DNA from: Amblyornis subalaris
Lineage: Eukaryota > Chordata > Aves > Passeriformes > Ptilonorhynchidae
Assembly (NCBI GenBank): GCA_018881555.1
Contig: JACAXG010000108.1
Coordinates: 1-64,000, forward strand
DNA length: 64,000 nucleotides
Direction: 5' to 3'
Part shown: positions 52,001 to 64,000 of the stretch, in pieces
Numbering within the stretch: the stretch's first letter is position 1
How the letters are laid out: each line of letters starts with the position of its first letter
Notes under the pieces: generated by a model
The model's database searches: none
What the model was told of the DNA's origin: nothing
The model's input: the letters and a program-made list of their open reading frames with translations, nothing else
Translations under genes and position numbers: made by a program

Positions 52001-55000
52001 CGGTATTAGANCCATGGAGATGTATTTTCAGGTAGGAAGAGGATGACAAACCTGTTACTGACCCCACCCTCTGCAGTTAAGACTAAGCCCTGGCAGAGAG
52101 GTGAGGATGCCACAACATATCAGACAGGTTGGTTTCTATAATCCTCAAAGACACAAATAGAACATATATTAATTGCATGAGCATTTCTCTCCTGTGGCTA
52201 CACCCTGTCTAGTTTTATGAACCTCTGAACAAACAGCCCTTACCTCTTAGTAGCTACTCTTACTTTCAAAGGTCTCCAACCTGATAGAGACCCTAGCTGT
52301 GGGTTTCTGAAGCCAAAGACAGCTTCATGAGGGTTGCCACTGTCTCTGAACTAATTTCCATCTTCAGCGTGCATGGCAATTTTGTCAAAATACACAAACA
52401 CTGTGTCATTATTAAAAAAAAAAGTCATGATCTAGAAACAGGCCAAAAAGACCCAAACATGCAAAACACCTTCTTTTTTTTTTTTCCAGTGTTTGGAAGT
52501 AGTTAGACACTCAGTCTAGCAGAAAGACCCATGACTGCTCATTTATTTCCTTATTGGCTCTATACTTGACCGGCTCTATACTTGACCAACNCCATACAGC
52601 TGAAACATTGAAGTTCTCCAGGACTCCAAATGTTCTCATTATTCAAATCAGTGTNACAAGACTTACCTGTTATATGGTGGTTTTCAAACATGCAGGAAGA
52701 ATAAAATACGCAGAAGCACCAGTTTTATTACAGTTCTTTGAGCAGCAGCATGTGTCGATTTGTGACAACATGGAATCTTCAGAAACACATCATGGACAAG
52801 GTACTACATATAATATTTCAATATTGTCCTCTTCCTACAGTCCTTTCAAGGTTTCATTCTATGCAGATGATGACGTCTGACAAAAAAGTTGAATGCAAGC
52901 ATACTGAAGGTGTCCTAAAAAGAAAGTTCCTGAGAAATTCTATAATATTGTTATGTATATAGCAACAGCTACTGTCCAAAATACCTGCTGGCACTTTTAA
53001 GCATAAGNGTTTCTGGTTGTTTCTATATTTGTCAGCCTTAACCAGTTAAAAGTCATCATGAATTTTCAGAAGTCATTNATTTTGTTGGAAAAACACTAAT
53101 AAGAATATGTTTTGCAATTTGGTATAATAAATGACCCATTTTCTAGGGACAAGACTTTGGTTATCTTCAGGAGGGTACACCCAAAACCAATCAGGTTTGC
53201 AGCCTCTGAAGAATTTCAGTTAGACCTAGATTGCCAAATACCCCAGTGGCACTGATCATGCTCTCTCCACTCATCTCTCTGATCTGCTGACCACAGTGCA
53301 TGTCACAGCCCCACCTTGCATCGTTTCCTGATACTTCAGGGGTGACTCACACATCCTTGCGACTTTCCCTGAAAGCAGATTTTGTCCCTTTTCTGTGCCT
53401 GGGGAAGTTTCACAAAGCCCACTTTACCTAATTTCTAGTGAAGACCTGGAAATGACCTTATAAAATCCTACGGCATATCCCAGTATCACACTAATTCCTA
53501 CTGGCTTCAGAAAGAGNTGGATTTATCACATCTTGGATCTGATTCACAGTTCACTGAAGTCAACAGAAAATCTCTCATTGGAGACAAAGGCTCTTGAGTA
53601 TTTTAGTGAACTAAAACTTTATTCTCCAAAGAGATCTGGAGCAGATGTAAATTACAGAGCAAAAGTTGAAAAATACACATCAAATGAGTTTTCCTAATGT
53701 AAATTTACATACTTGGTGTATGTACGACTTGGTGACCAAAACGTTTTTCTTTTTGCTGTATGGTAGAGCCAGTAACGTGCTCGTAGCATTTAAATTATAA
53801 TTTGTCTGAGCTGTAATTATGCTTTAATAAGAGTAAACCGCAACTAGCCTACACTGCACTGCCTAATCAGCATTCAGCTATTTGATAAGAGGAGGTATCT
53901 CCAATAGTTGATAAAATTATCCTGTTTATAACCAATATGCAAGGCCTTACCTTTAGAGCTGTTGCTAAGGAAAGTTGATGCAGAATATCCATTGAACATG
54001 GTCATGTATTTCAGCACAAAGAGGTACAAAAAGGACACGGCTTCCCAACTCCCCTGACACCAAGGTACCTGTGTAATAAAGCTACTTCAATACTCAGGCC
54101 CTTATATCTGTCTAGCCTCATGTCTGCTCCACTGGCTTTGATTCTACAGAGAAGCTGCCCTCAAAACAATCTGGTAAGAGGGTGAGATTAACATTATCGT
54201 GAATAGTCCCTCATTTCCACTGCCTTGCTGGTGAATGACATCATGTAGAGCAACTCTCCTTCAAAAATACTGAGCAACGTTTAAACAATAACTTGTTATA
54301 ATTTCTGCACATTTGGAAATCTGGCGAGACCACAGATAGTGAGCTCCTTATTAGCTCCTACAAATAAGAGCCAAATTAAATGCTATACTACAAAAGGCAA
54401 CATTATGCATCTATGTCTGCACCAGCGTTATCATACCACTTTCTATAGGTGCTAACTCAGAGTTGGCAACGTGTCATAACACAACAGTGCCAAAACACAC
54501 AGTGAGAGGCTTTAGTACTCGCCACACAAGTACCCTAAGACCATTTAACCCTTAGATACTAAAGGTTATGGCTATTTTTTTGACAACAGATATCTGGCTG
54601 GTATTTGGAGGTGGTTGTAGAAGCAGGGTTACTTTCAATAGCAGCCACCCCAAGGTTTCAAGACTACTTGGATTTTTAAAGTAGGCACAGAGGTTTACCT
54701 ACACAGGACAAAGATCAGCAGAAGAAAGAGGACTAGCATGTACCCAGCCTGTTCTGTTCTTCTACATTTATGTATGTAAAAAAAAAAATGCAAAAGCCTA
54801 TCATAAAATTTATTGTTCCTTGTTATTAAGACTTATGTAGTTCGGCTTGGCAATTTGATGACAAGATAACCCTTCTCATCTCGAACATACCAGTACATTT
54901 ACATGGAAAATGAGCTTTATGGTAAGGCAGGCATTTCTGAGCTTATTGATCCCATTTATCTTTCTGAAAAATGCCATCACTTGACAAAAGCGATGCAAGA

Positions 55001-55985
55001 AGTCCATATCCGGGGCTTTAGTCTCACATTGCTAGGGTCAAGCTTTCATTTGAGTCAGAAGAATACACTTGTCAATCAGAAACCACGCAAAACCACAAGA
55101 AGAATCAAGATAAATGCTGCAAAACTCTAATTTGGGCTGTACCAGGAGCAAATCCAAAGAACAGTCCTTTAAATCAGACCCACCTGAGAGAGCAGCAGGG
55201 CACTGCAGACAAAAGCAACATACAAAACCAGATACAACACAAACACAGCTGCACACAGAGGCAAAACCACTGAGATAGCTCACCCATACTATCTCTTCAG
55301 AACGTGCAAAGTTTTCAAAGTTTCACTTGCTGAGGTCTGCATGTGCAAAAGTAGCAACATGTTTTTATTGTACCTGGTAAGAGGAAGCTTCAAGTCTTCG
55401 GGCAGAATGTCACTCTGGTTTTCTTCCATACTAAAATAACTTGTTTTTCTAGGGTGCTAATACATCTTTTAGAAAGATCTGTGCATATTTTTGAACTAAA
55501 TAACAAACTCAAGGTTCATAAAATATTTTTAGTGTATCATACCTATCTTCTGTCTTCCATTTTGGCATTGCTTTTACACTTTGGAAAGCCATTTTAAAGC
55601 CTGCTGCCCGCTTTTCCGTGTTTCCTCCTCGGCAGCCTCGCAGGGCTCTGGCACTACCTCGCATTTTGTAGGTTCCCACAAAGCTGCGCTGCTCAGAGAC
55701 AAAGCACTCAGGACTACTTTTTTCTAAACGAGGAAACGTGGATACTGCAGCCTGAGGAGCAACTCTTCAGAGAAGCCTTAAGGTAGAGAGAGCTACTGTG
55801 TATTTTAGAAAGGAACCAAAACCGAAAATAAAGACAAAACACCAGTAGAAAGATCCTTATGAAGTAGTTNATCCTATACAGATAAGCGTTTTGTATCTTA
55901 ATTAATTGAGGAATTATCAGGATTTATGTCAAACACGGAGTAGTTCACACGGCACCCCTGCAGGCGAACAAAGCTCACTATAAAG
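46016..55985. other. SPDYA-EPCAM intergenic region
   Basis: About 10 kb, mostly AT-rich, with no open frame that behaves like an exon of a gene I know. A very AT-rich block lies at 47700-48130. A short GC-richer patch at 49690-49830 holds an NRF1-like TGCATGCGCA near 49815. Stretches such as 46180-46530 and 53760-53960 carry many TAATTA-type homeodomain-like words and may be conserved noncoding elements, which I cannot test. Confidence 0.5.
46341..46365. repeat. 10-bp stem inverted repeat with CCAAT
   Basis: AGGCCAATTA (46341-46350) and TAATTGGCCT (46356-46365) are exact reverse complements with a 5-nt loop AAGTG. Each arm includes CCAAT/ATTGG and TAATT. Confidence 0.75.
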
Positions 55986-55989
55986 TGAG

Positions 55990-56714
55990 ACTATTCCCTG
56001 CTGGCTCTCAGCTCGCCGAGAGGAGAGTGGAAACACCGCCCACCTATCCCGAGGGAAGAGCCCGGCGGCCGCCAGGCCAGGGCAGGGACCTCGGGGCCGC
56101 CCCGGCGCTCCGAAGGTCAGCGGCGGGCGCGGGAAGCCCCGAGCCGGTGGGGCTGTGCTCCCCCTGCCCGTGTGTCACAGGGCGAGCGCGCCCGGGAACT
56201 CCCCGCGATGACTAACAGTTTCCCCTCGGCGGCGGGGGCAGCCGTCCCCCGCCTCGCCGCGACGGCCCCAGTCCGCCGCCCCTCCACCCGGGCGGGGCGG
56301 TTTCTCAGNCGGGGTGGTTTCACACCCCCGGTAAAAAGTGAGCATGGCCACGCCTCGGGACGCCCCTCACACCGCTGCTCCCCCTCCCCATTCCGCAGAA
56401 GAAGCTCTCTTGGGGCCGGGCAGGGAGCGGGTCCCGCCCTGCCCCATCCAGTTTCGCCCAGGTGCGGGGGGAGGAGGGGGCGGCGGTGGTTTAAGAGCGC
56501 GCCCGGCGGGCCCAGGGGAGGAGCCGCCGCCGCTCCCCCCGCGCGTCCCAGGTGTAACCGGAGCCGGGAGGGCGCGGCGCAGCCACCATCACCTGCGGAA
56601 CCTGTCGGGCGGCTCACACCGCTTCGCCGCTGCCGCGCACGCACCGCTCCCTCTCCGCCCGCGTCCCCGAGGACTTTCCCCCGGCCTCTCCGCGCCCCGC
56701 CGCCCGCCCCAGCC
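55990..56714 (+). promoter_or_regulatory. EPCAM: EPCAM CpG-island promoter and 5' UTR
   Basis: CpG island running from about 55990 through EPCAM exon 2 (about 57330). A GC box, GGGCGGGGCGG, is at 56290-56300. A weak TATA-like TTTAAGAG is near 56490, followed by the GC-rich 5' UTR. The start codon has a good context (CAGCCATGA). The exact transcription start is not determinable here. Confidence 0.65.
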
Positions 56715-59700
56715 ATGAAGCCGCTCTGGGGAGCTGCGCTCCTGCTGCTGCTGTCCTGCGCCGCCGCCTCTGCCCAGCAGAGCTGTGAGTGCCCGCACCC
56801 CTCTGTCCGCCCCGCGCCCCGCTCCTGACCGGGCTCCCCCGCCCCGGGACCCCCCTCCCGCTCTCCGCAGGGCCGCCGCGCTGGGCGCCCCGTGCCGCCA
56901 AATGGCGACACGGCCACCATTCCCCCCCTTCGCCGGGGTGCGGGGAGGTGCGAAGCGGGCGGGAGCGGCCGGCCCCGCGCCCCGACGGGAGCCCGGGCTC
57001 TCCGCAGGAAGTCCTCGCCCCGCGCTCGGGAAGGGAGGGCGGGTGGCCAGGTGGGAAGCAGGGGGGTGCGGGCACGCCACGCCCGGCCGGCCAGGAGCGG
57101 CTTTGTCCGTCCCGCCCGGCGGCGGAGCGCGGGTGGCGCTGCCCCGCGGGGTCCGGCTCCCTGCCCGCGGGGTCCCGCTCACGGCCGCGCTTCTCTTGCA
57201 GCGTGCGTCTGCCAGAAGAACAAGCGCGTCACTAACTGCAGGCTGGACAACGGCCGCTGCCGCTGCGAGGCCATCGGCTCCGGCGTCGCCGTGGACTGCT
57301 CCACCCGTGAGTAAAAGGGCACGGCCGGGTGGCNCGGAAACGCGCCCGCAGAGCGCCGGGGAATACGTAAAAATTACGGTCGAGATCCCAGCAAATAATG
57401 GAGGCAAGGAAGGAATGCTTCTTCCTGGTCTTCCAGGTCAACTGGTGATGGAAGATAAGCGTTTAGGGTTCCTCCCGTGTGATTTCTGTGGAAGCGAATA
57501 TACAAGATGAATATTTAACTTCCTTACAAGCACGTATGAAGGAAACAGAGAAGTAAAAGCCGACAGTGCCTTTGATTTACAACCTTGGAAGAAGTTAGGG
57601 TTAGCTTAATTAACAGTGATTTATAGCTTTAAACAGAGAGTTACAGTTCTGTGTTTTTGTAGTGATAAGCAAGAGGTACGTTTTGAGTGGTTTTGGTAGA
57701 GAGTTTTAACTTTATACTTTAAGTTAAGTTTAAGTTAAGAATTCAGATGTTACAATAGAAGTATCTATAAGTACGTGACATGATGAGTGATTCGTGGAAA
57801 TACTACCGCATTGCAAGTGGCAAGTCCAGCTAAAATAAGTCAAAAAGTCAAAACAATAGTCGTCTCAGTAACCTATTAGTCTAAAACACTATAAATTCTT
57901 GTTCAACACTAAATCCTGTGACATTCGCCATTTTGCAATGTGTTGTTAAAATCTCACGCCAGATGGGACTGATGCCTAGTTTGTTGTTTTAGCAATAAAT
58001 TGTTAAAGTTGTTTTTGTCCGACCTCTCTAATTAATAAGAAGTCTGACGCGGAGCCGAGAGTGTCAGAGGAGCACTCCTGTAGTAAGATTTAAGATTAGT
58101 GGAACCTACACACATATCGTCACTTTTCCTACAAATCTAGAGGGGAAAGAGCCTTGTGTCAAGACCTAACTCTAGGTTCGAGCTCAGCTAAGCTGTGAAC
58201 ATGCCTCTAGCTGTGTAGAAATGGAAGCTGCAAGTCCTAAGGCTGGACTTGTTAGACCTTTGTCTTGAGAGGCTGACATAACCCAGTTGTATTGACTTTG
58301 TGCACCACCTACACGTTAGACATCTGCTCTTCCGTGTAATGGCTTCAAATCTGGTTGCTGCTGAGGTAACCTTGTGTTTCTACGGACTCAGAGCTCTGTT
58401 TTGGACATGCGTGGTCTGGTGCTGCATAACATGACTTTCTGGTTCTTTTTAGTGACTTCAAAATGCTTGCTGATGAAAGCAGAAGTGATGGGCTCAAAAT
58501 CGGGTCGTCGTGAGAAACCAAAAGATGCGTTTGAAGATACCGATGGTCTCTATGATCCCGACTGTGAAAATAGCGGTGCTTTCAAGGCGAAACAGTGCAA
58601 TGGAACCACCTGTTGGTGTGTGAATACAGCTGGAGTTAGAAGAACTGACAAACATGATGCAGACTTGAAGTGCAATCAGTTAGTCAGAACGACGTAAGTC
58701 TTTCAACAGGGTGTGCTGTGACATGAAAAAACATTCCTGTATGAGGCTCTGCCTTGTGTGAATGATGCGCTGGGGATGAATGAAGATGGAGCAATCAACA
58801 CTTGGTTACTGCTGGTTTTTGGTTTTTTTTCTTCAGAAACAAGGAGACATTGAAGGGGTTTGGAAGGGACTTTGCTTGCTTTGTTTTTGTCTCACTGTTC
58901 TGTTTTTTAGCCTGGGGTTAGATTTTTTTTTTTTTGGTACGTGTTTTATATGCATGTACTTCAAGAATATTCATTGTACTTCAGGTGGATCATCATTGAA
59001 ATGAAACATGCTGAGAGAGATGCTCCTCTGAACGCCGAATCTTTAAAGAAGTAAGTGATGATAGTAAGATGTCATGACAGTGTCTGCATGCCCTACTAGA
59101 CATCTAGTGTATTTCTTAACAGTTGCTTAAAAGCACTGCTAAACTTGTGAACTCATTTGTAAGACATCCTAGAAGTGAGCTGCAGATCCTTCACAGAATT
59201 ACTTTAATTTTTATTGGAAACAAATTAACTGCTAAAGAGATTCCCTTCCATTTAAAATTGATTGCAGCTTTTTTCCCCCTCACTCAATATACTACAAGAA
59301 ATGAAGTTAATAGGCGAAACTCATCAGAAAGTAAACTGACAAAGATGGCAGAGGGACTACAAAGAAGAAGCAGGAGAAAAACAAGAGTTTAGGGATTTTT
59401 TGTTTGTTTTGGTGTGGTTTTTTTTAAACAAAGCCCTGCTTTTCTGTGTAAGAGGTCCTATAGCAAGAAAAATGTGCTTGTATCTATTAAATCTCCTGTT
59501 CCTTCCTGGAACAAAAGCTGCTGCCCTCTAGTTCTTCTGAATGCTCCAAACTGGTAAAACTCTTTTGTCTGGCACGTGTTTGTTTATCAGGAAGTGTATC
59601 TTCACTGTTAGAGTTAATTGAGCTCTAGTATAAAGAGAGTGCACTGGGTTTGGTTGGGGCAGAGTTAATTTTCTTGGTAGCAGTTGGTGTGGTCCTGTGT

Positions 59701-62333
59701 TTTAGACCAGTGACCAAAACAGTCTTGGCAAGTCACCAGTGTTTTAGCTGCTGCTGAACAGCACTTACATAGTGTCCAGGCCTTCTCAGACTCTCACTTT
59801 GCTGCCCCAGTGAGTAGGTTGGGGATGGGCAGGAGGCTGGGAAGGGGACAGGGCTGACCTGAATTGACTGAACAGATATCCCNTATTGTATAATGCCATA
59901 TTCAGCAGTAAATCTGGGGGAAAGTTTTTCACCAGGTAGCCGTTGCTTGGAGGTTGGCTGGACCTTGATCTCTCAGTGATGACTGGTTGCTTTTACATCA
60001 CTTTGAGATTTTTATTTCCCCCACCCAGTCCTTTCACTTACCAGACTGTCTTTATTTTAACCAATGAGGGTTTTGTTGGTTTTTTTTTTCCTCTTGCTTT
60101 TGCCCTTCTGATGCTTTTTCCAATCCTGTTAGGGGGAAGTGAGTGAGAGAGTAGGTGAGAGTTTAGCTGCCAGCTGAGGTCCACCCACCACAGAGACTGC
60201 AGGAAAGAACAACTACAATGGTCTTCTCTACTTTTGAAATTGTATGTGTAAAACAGTACTGTTTTTTAACAGCTATGGCTTTCATATCCTTACAGGTTTT
60301 TCACGGATACCATTTCCAGTCGTTATCTGCTGGATGGCCGCTATATAAGCGGTGTTCTGGTAAGAGGCACATAATTTTTAGTAAAGTATCAGAATTTTAT
60401 GTTGTTGCAAGTAACTTTGAAAAGTCTAATTTGACTAAGGCAATACAACATGCGTCTTATTAGAAGCTCTCAAAACAGTGACACTTATTGAGCAGTTAGC
60501 AAATAGCTGTATCTGAACTGAAATGCTGAGAAATGATACTGCTCTCCTTAGTCTGTAGACAACTTCTTTGCCTCACTAAAAAAGTGGAATTTGAATCGAA
60601 CCATAAACAGTTGGCTTGAGATCAAGAACCATAAACTTGATTCAGGATGTGAATTCACAACCTGGATGATAATGTTGTGGTGCTTATTTATAGTTGGATT
60701 TAAGAAGGAGGTAGTTTAATACCACACTGTATTTTTTTGCAGTATGAAAAACCCTACATTACTATTGATTTGAAGCAAAATTCCTCAGACAAATCTTCCG
60801 GAGGTGTGGATATAGCTGATGTGGCCTACTACTTTGAAAAAGATGTAAGTGTGTCACGGGTGAGGTCTGCCAGAGGCTGGATGTGTGTATTGCACGGCGT
60901 TTGGGAGTCTGGCTGTGTACCGGCTAAAGCAAAGTGAATTACTCCCGTGATGAGATAAATGCGTACTACAGTGTGAACTAGCAAGTCTCTCTTTTCCTAT
61001 CTGTTTTTAGGTAAAAGGTGACTCCATCTTTCATAATGACATGCTAAACGTCAGCATTGACAACGAGGTGCTGAAGCTTGAGAAGACAGTGGTCTACTAC
61101 GTTGATGAAATAGCACCAGAGTTTTCCATGAAGTCTCTGACTCCTGGCCTTATTGCTGTCATTGTAGTAGTAGTAATAGCAATAGTGGCTGCAATTGTTG
61201 TTCTGGTAAGTTCTAACGAAGCTGCCAAACGGAACAGTGCCAGTGCAATTTGGGAAGTAACAACACACATATTTGGGCTCTGATAGAAATTCTTTCTTCT
61301 TCAGACCTGGGAGGTGGGAAATTGGTGGTGGGTGTACTGTCACCGTTTCAGGTTACAACCGAAGGGTGCTGCCCATAAAAAAAGTATTTAGAACGATTCA
61401 TTGAGGTGAACATAGTACCTCCTGGTTTAAACTAGCTGAGAGTGACAGATGTACCTCCTTGGTACATCACTTTGGAAGGATGGGGAAAGGACAGTTTCAA
61501 GTTTTGTGTTTTAAAAGTCAAAACCAGATGAAGTTACTTGTATATCAAGACTTAAAAAATACTGCATCCTTCTCTTACAGGTCCTTACAAGGAGGAGGAA
61601 AGGGAAGTACGTGAAAGCTGAGGTAATTAGTTTCTGTTTGTGGTGTATGTGTGGGGAGGCGGTTGACTAGAATGCAGAAACTCCTAAGTTTGCTGTAGGT
61701 TAAAAGCTCGCTTGGAGTGCTTCAGATGTGTTCAAGGAGACTGAAAGTATTCAAATTCTGTAGCTAGTTTTCATCTCTGTGTAGTTCTGCAATAGTTTCA
61801 AAGGCAACGGGTGATCTGCTGCTTTTCCCAGGGCTGAGGGGGTGGGGTTCCGTTTTACTGCAAGTTCTATTTTACATATGTATAGCAAATGGCTATACAA
61901 TCCACAGGAAGTGCTGATAGTCTTGTTCTGTGATGAAGACCTTTACTGAGGTTTTTGCATGGATCTTGCCGTTTCCATTGAAGAGCTACTTTCCAATGGA
62001 ATAGCAAATGGTGCTTCACACCAAGTGTGGAGGCTTTTGTAAAGGAATCCGAACAATGTTGTAACTAAATAGTAAGGTCTGCTTCCTGCATGTACCCTAA
62101 ATAGTGCTATTTTTTNAATCTTTTTTTTTTCTTTTTAAATCTGGTGGGTTTGGCATGGTTGATTCTGTTAGTGTTGCATCAAATCTATTTGCTAATGAGA
62201 ATCTGGAAAGTTAAGTCCCAATGACTTTTACTGAGTCTTTACATTCAGAAGAAGCACAAATGCTGATCTCCCTCTACCTCCTCCCCTCCAGGTGAAGGAA
62301 ATGAATGAAATGCATAGAGGACTGAATGCTTAA
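56715..62333 (+). CDS. EPCAM: EPCAM, epithelial cell adhesion molecule
   Basis: A type I membrane glycoprotein of epithelia that mediates homotypic adhesion and regulates claudins; its cleaved tail can signal. The coding exons are 56715-56784, 57202-57306, 58453-58693, 58985-59050, 60296-60359, 60743-60844, 61011-61205, 61581-61622 and 62292-62333: 927 nt, 308 aa (human 314), nine exons as in human. The signal peptide is [20 protein letters not shown]. The small Cys-rich domain is at about 25-58, starting CVCQKNK. The thyroglobulin type-1 domain is at about 63-135, with QC and CWCV at 112-115. Next is the cysteine-poor domain with [18 protein letters not shown] sequence, then a Val/Ile-rich transmembrane helix at about 261-283. 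The short basic tail is [21 protein letters not shown]-glycosylation motifs are at 108, 195 and 229. The CWCV stretch is one residue shorter than human (NGTTCWCV). Confidence 0.96.
59640..60192 (+). mobile_element. Avian ERV solo LTR in EPCAM intron 4
   Basis: About 553 bp, TG...CA, beginning TGCACTGGGTTTGGTTGGGG with AGAGTTAATTTTCTTGGTAG close behind, and ending in CCACCCACCACA. I recognise the layout of a common avian LTR: the TTTTAGCTGCTGCTGAACAG block, the ACCTGAATTGAC block, and the CAGACTGTCTTTATTTTAAC block. Flanks GAGAG and GAGAC look like a decayed 5-bp target duplication. No internal viral sequence accompanies it. It lies sense to EPCAM, between coding exons 4 and 5. Confidence 0.8.
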
Positions 62334-62783
62334 CTAAATCAACTGAAGACAACAAGACTAACAGGAAGACAACAAAAACATTGGAGGCATGGATCTTAAC
62401 TCTTAAAAATTTCCTCCTGAAAGGGAGGCTGTTGTGCTCACTTAATGATTGTTGAAACTCTTAACAACCAAGACTGTTGGTAACCATTCTACTACTTTTA
62501 CTGTTTGTTGAGATTTAAATGCTCCATCTTACTCAAGTCAAACTTAACTATTGCTCCCTGATTTTATTTTTTTTATGATGATAAAACGAGTTGACAACTG
62601 CTGTTACTAGGGGTTTGGAGCATACATGCTTAAATGGTTATTTTACCCTTATGGGAGTTTTATTGAAATTAATGATTTTGTAGCNTTGTTGTAAGGAAAC
62701 TGTCTCCTGTATAACTGAACATGATGTTTTTTGGGGAGTTTGTACATATTTGAAGTTGCTGTAACTTTTTTATGACTTGAATT

Positions 62784-62789
62784 AATAAA
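62784..62789 (+). terminator. EPCAM: EPCAM poly(A) signal
   Basis: AATAAA about 450 nt after the EPCAM stop codon. A further AATAAA-type run occurs near 63108. The 62334-62810 interval is read as 3' UTR. Confidence 0.75.
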
Positions 62790-62814
62790 ACTTTGAAACA
62801 GGCTTTTAATTCTT

Positions 62815-64000
62815 CCATGGTGAAATGATAATCTGCTACGTTATCATGCTTACAAATTAGTAGTTTAATGTTTTCCTTAAGCAAGGAACCTCAGCATAGT
62901 TGAACATATTGTAGAACTCCAATGAGGAGTTTATATTAGCAATCTATTGTCTCAATAGCAAGAATTTTTTCTTAAAGCTGTGAAAAGTATGCAACAGGAG
63001 TGAAATGATAATATACAGATTGTTGTATAAAAAAATCAACATGCCGAGAATGTAGTCATTTCAGGAATGCATAGACTACTCTTTCCAATGCTATGTAAGT
63101 ATTTAAAATAAAATAAGCCTCTAATCTAGAACATCTCTGGTGCAGGGTTGGGGGTGGGCAGGCTTGGCATCTGATGGTGGAGCTGGGGCAGGGCAATTTA
63201 CCCTGTTACTGTGATTTGCATGGCTGTCCATGGCAAAGCTGTTGCACAGCAAGGAGCTGTTCCTGTTCTCTGCCATGGATGCTGACCAGACTTCCACAGG
63301 CTCTCTGCCTCCCAGAGCCTTGGATAAGAGAGCTTGCTTTGGCTGTTGGTAATCTGTGCCATGGATGTTGGCTAGCAATCCCTCCAGCATATCTGATTTA
63401 TAAAGGAAATGCTGTAACTCCTGTTGCCAAAGAAATAATGAGATGCGAGATAAGGAACTCGATGACAAACCCTGTTACTAATGTGGTGTGTGTTTTGACC
63501 CACCCTGGCTAAAACAGGAAAAGTAGGATAAACTACTGCGAGGACATTCTACATACTGTTCATAAAATTAAATGTGAAGTATACCCCACCAGTGTGCCTG
63601 CTAAATACAACAGAGAAGTTGCTGAACTGTGTTGGTGTTACCCTTCACTGTCACAGCTCACTAGTATCCCTTCTGCCTTTCAACAAGGTGGTACTTCACA
63701 GGCATGCATTGCTGTGTTGGATATTGCACAAAAATCCTGAAGTAGGGAACTTACTGGAATGTTTTGCAGCCTTTCCTGGCAGCTTTGTCAGTGCTAACTT
63801 CTGTAGGGCAGGCCCTCCCTCTGCTGATTCGTGCCGTTCCCTTTCTCCCCAGGTATGCAGGCGATCTGCTGAGATGTGATGAATTTTGTACAAATCTGTA
63901 AGCTGTTAACCAAATAAAGCCGAGTTTTCAGTAAGCTGATCTTGTGCTGAGTCGTGTGTATCATTGTCTTCCCTGGTATGTTGGTCTCCATATCCTTATT
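62815..64000. other. EPCAM downstream flank
   Basis: No coding exon recognised. Open frames on both strands at 63121-63512 overlap each other and match nothing I know. The region ends with a well-formed poly(A)-type site at 63913. Confidence 0.45.
63913..63918 (+). terminator. Unassigned poly(A)-type signal
   Basis: AATAAA followed within 40 nt by a GT-rich segment (TTGTGCTGAGTCGTGTGTAT). It could be a distal EPCAM 3' end, about 1.6 kb past the stop, or the end of an unrecognised plus-strand transcript. Confidence 0.4.

Noticed and set aside
56117..57407. Two antisense frames of about 270 aa over EPCAM exons 1-2
   Set aside because: They arise from the CpG island on the opposite strand, have no domain similarity, and overlap the real signal-peptide exon.
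63121..63512. Paired open frames downstream of EPCAM
   Set aside because: Both strands are open over the same bases and neither resembles a known protein; repeated GCCATGGATG words explain the apparent pattern.
1..64000. tRNA genes, CRISPR arrays, operons
   Set aside because: No cloverleaf, no regular short repeat-spacer series, and the DNA is clearly vertebrate.

Overview
The window is nuclear DNA from a bird. Three things show this: CR1 LINE fragments carrying the ATTCTATGA-type tail, LTRs of avian endogenous retrovirus type, and four vertebrate genes whose exons could be joined by hand at GT/AG junctions into complete frames. Single N bases are scattered throughout. They look like ambiguous consensus positions rather than gaps.

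Layout. 1-7000: flank with no gene I can support. 7000-31493 (-): WDR43 (UTP5), 18 coding exons, 650 aa, with three C/D-box snoRNAs of the SNORD53/SNORD92 type in its introns. 31494-31683: a shared GC-rich promoter containing a perfect 82-bp palindrome with no spacer. 31684-38129 (+): TRMT61B, 7 coding exons, 427 aa. 38392-44581 (-): SPDYA, 6 coding exons, 308 aa, tail-to-tail with TRMT61B. Its promoter is the CpG island at 45340-45660, which has three CCAAT boxes at 31- and 62-bp spacing. 46016-55980: intergenic. 55990-57330: CpG island. 56715-62333 (+): EPCAM, 9 coding exons, 308 aa. 62800-64000: flank with one unexplained poly(A)-type site.

Function. WDR43 acts in small-subunit rRNA processing, and its introns carry guides that match one short stretch of 28S rRNA, so host gene and guests both serve ribosome production. 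TRMT61B, fired from the same promoter, modifies mitochondrial RNA. SPDYA is a cyclin-like CDK activator and EPCAM an epithelial adhesion protein; neither has an evident functional link to the other genes. TRMT61B, WDR43 and SPDYA are also neighbours in human. EPCAM beside SPDYA is not the human arrangement.

The strongest unexplained signals are the palindrome at 31555-31636, the shared design of the snoRNA guides, and a 114-bp tandem duplication in a WDR43 intron that doubles a 44-nt pseudo-exon with a consensus splice donor.
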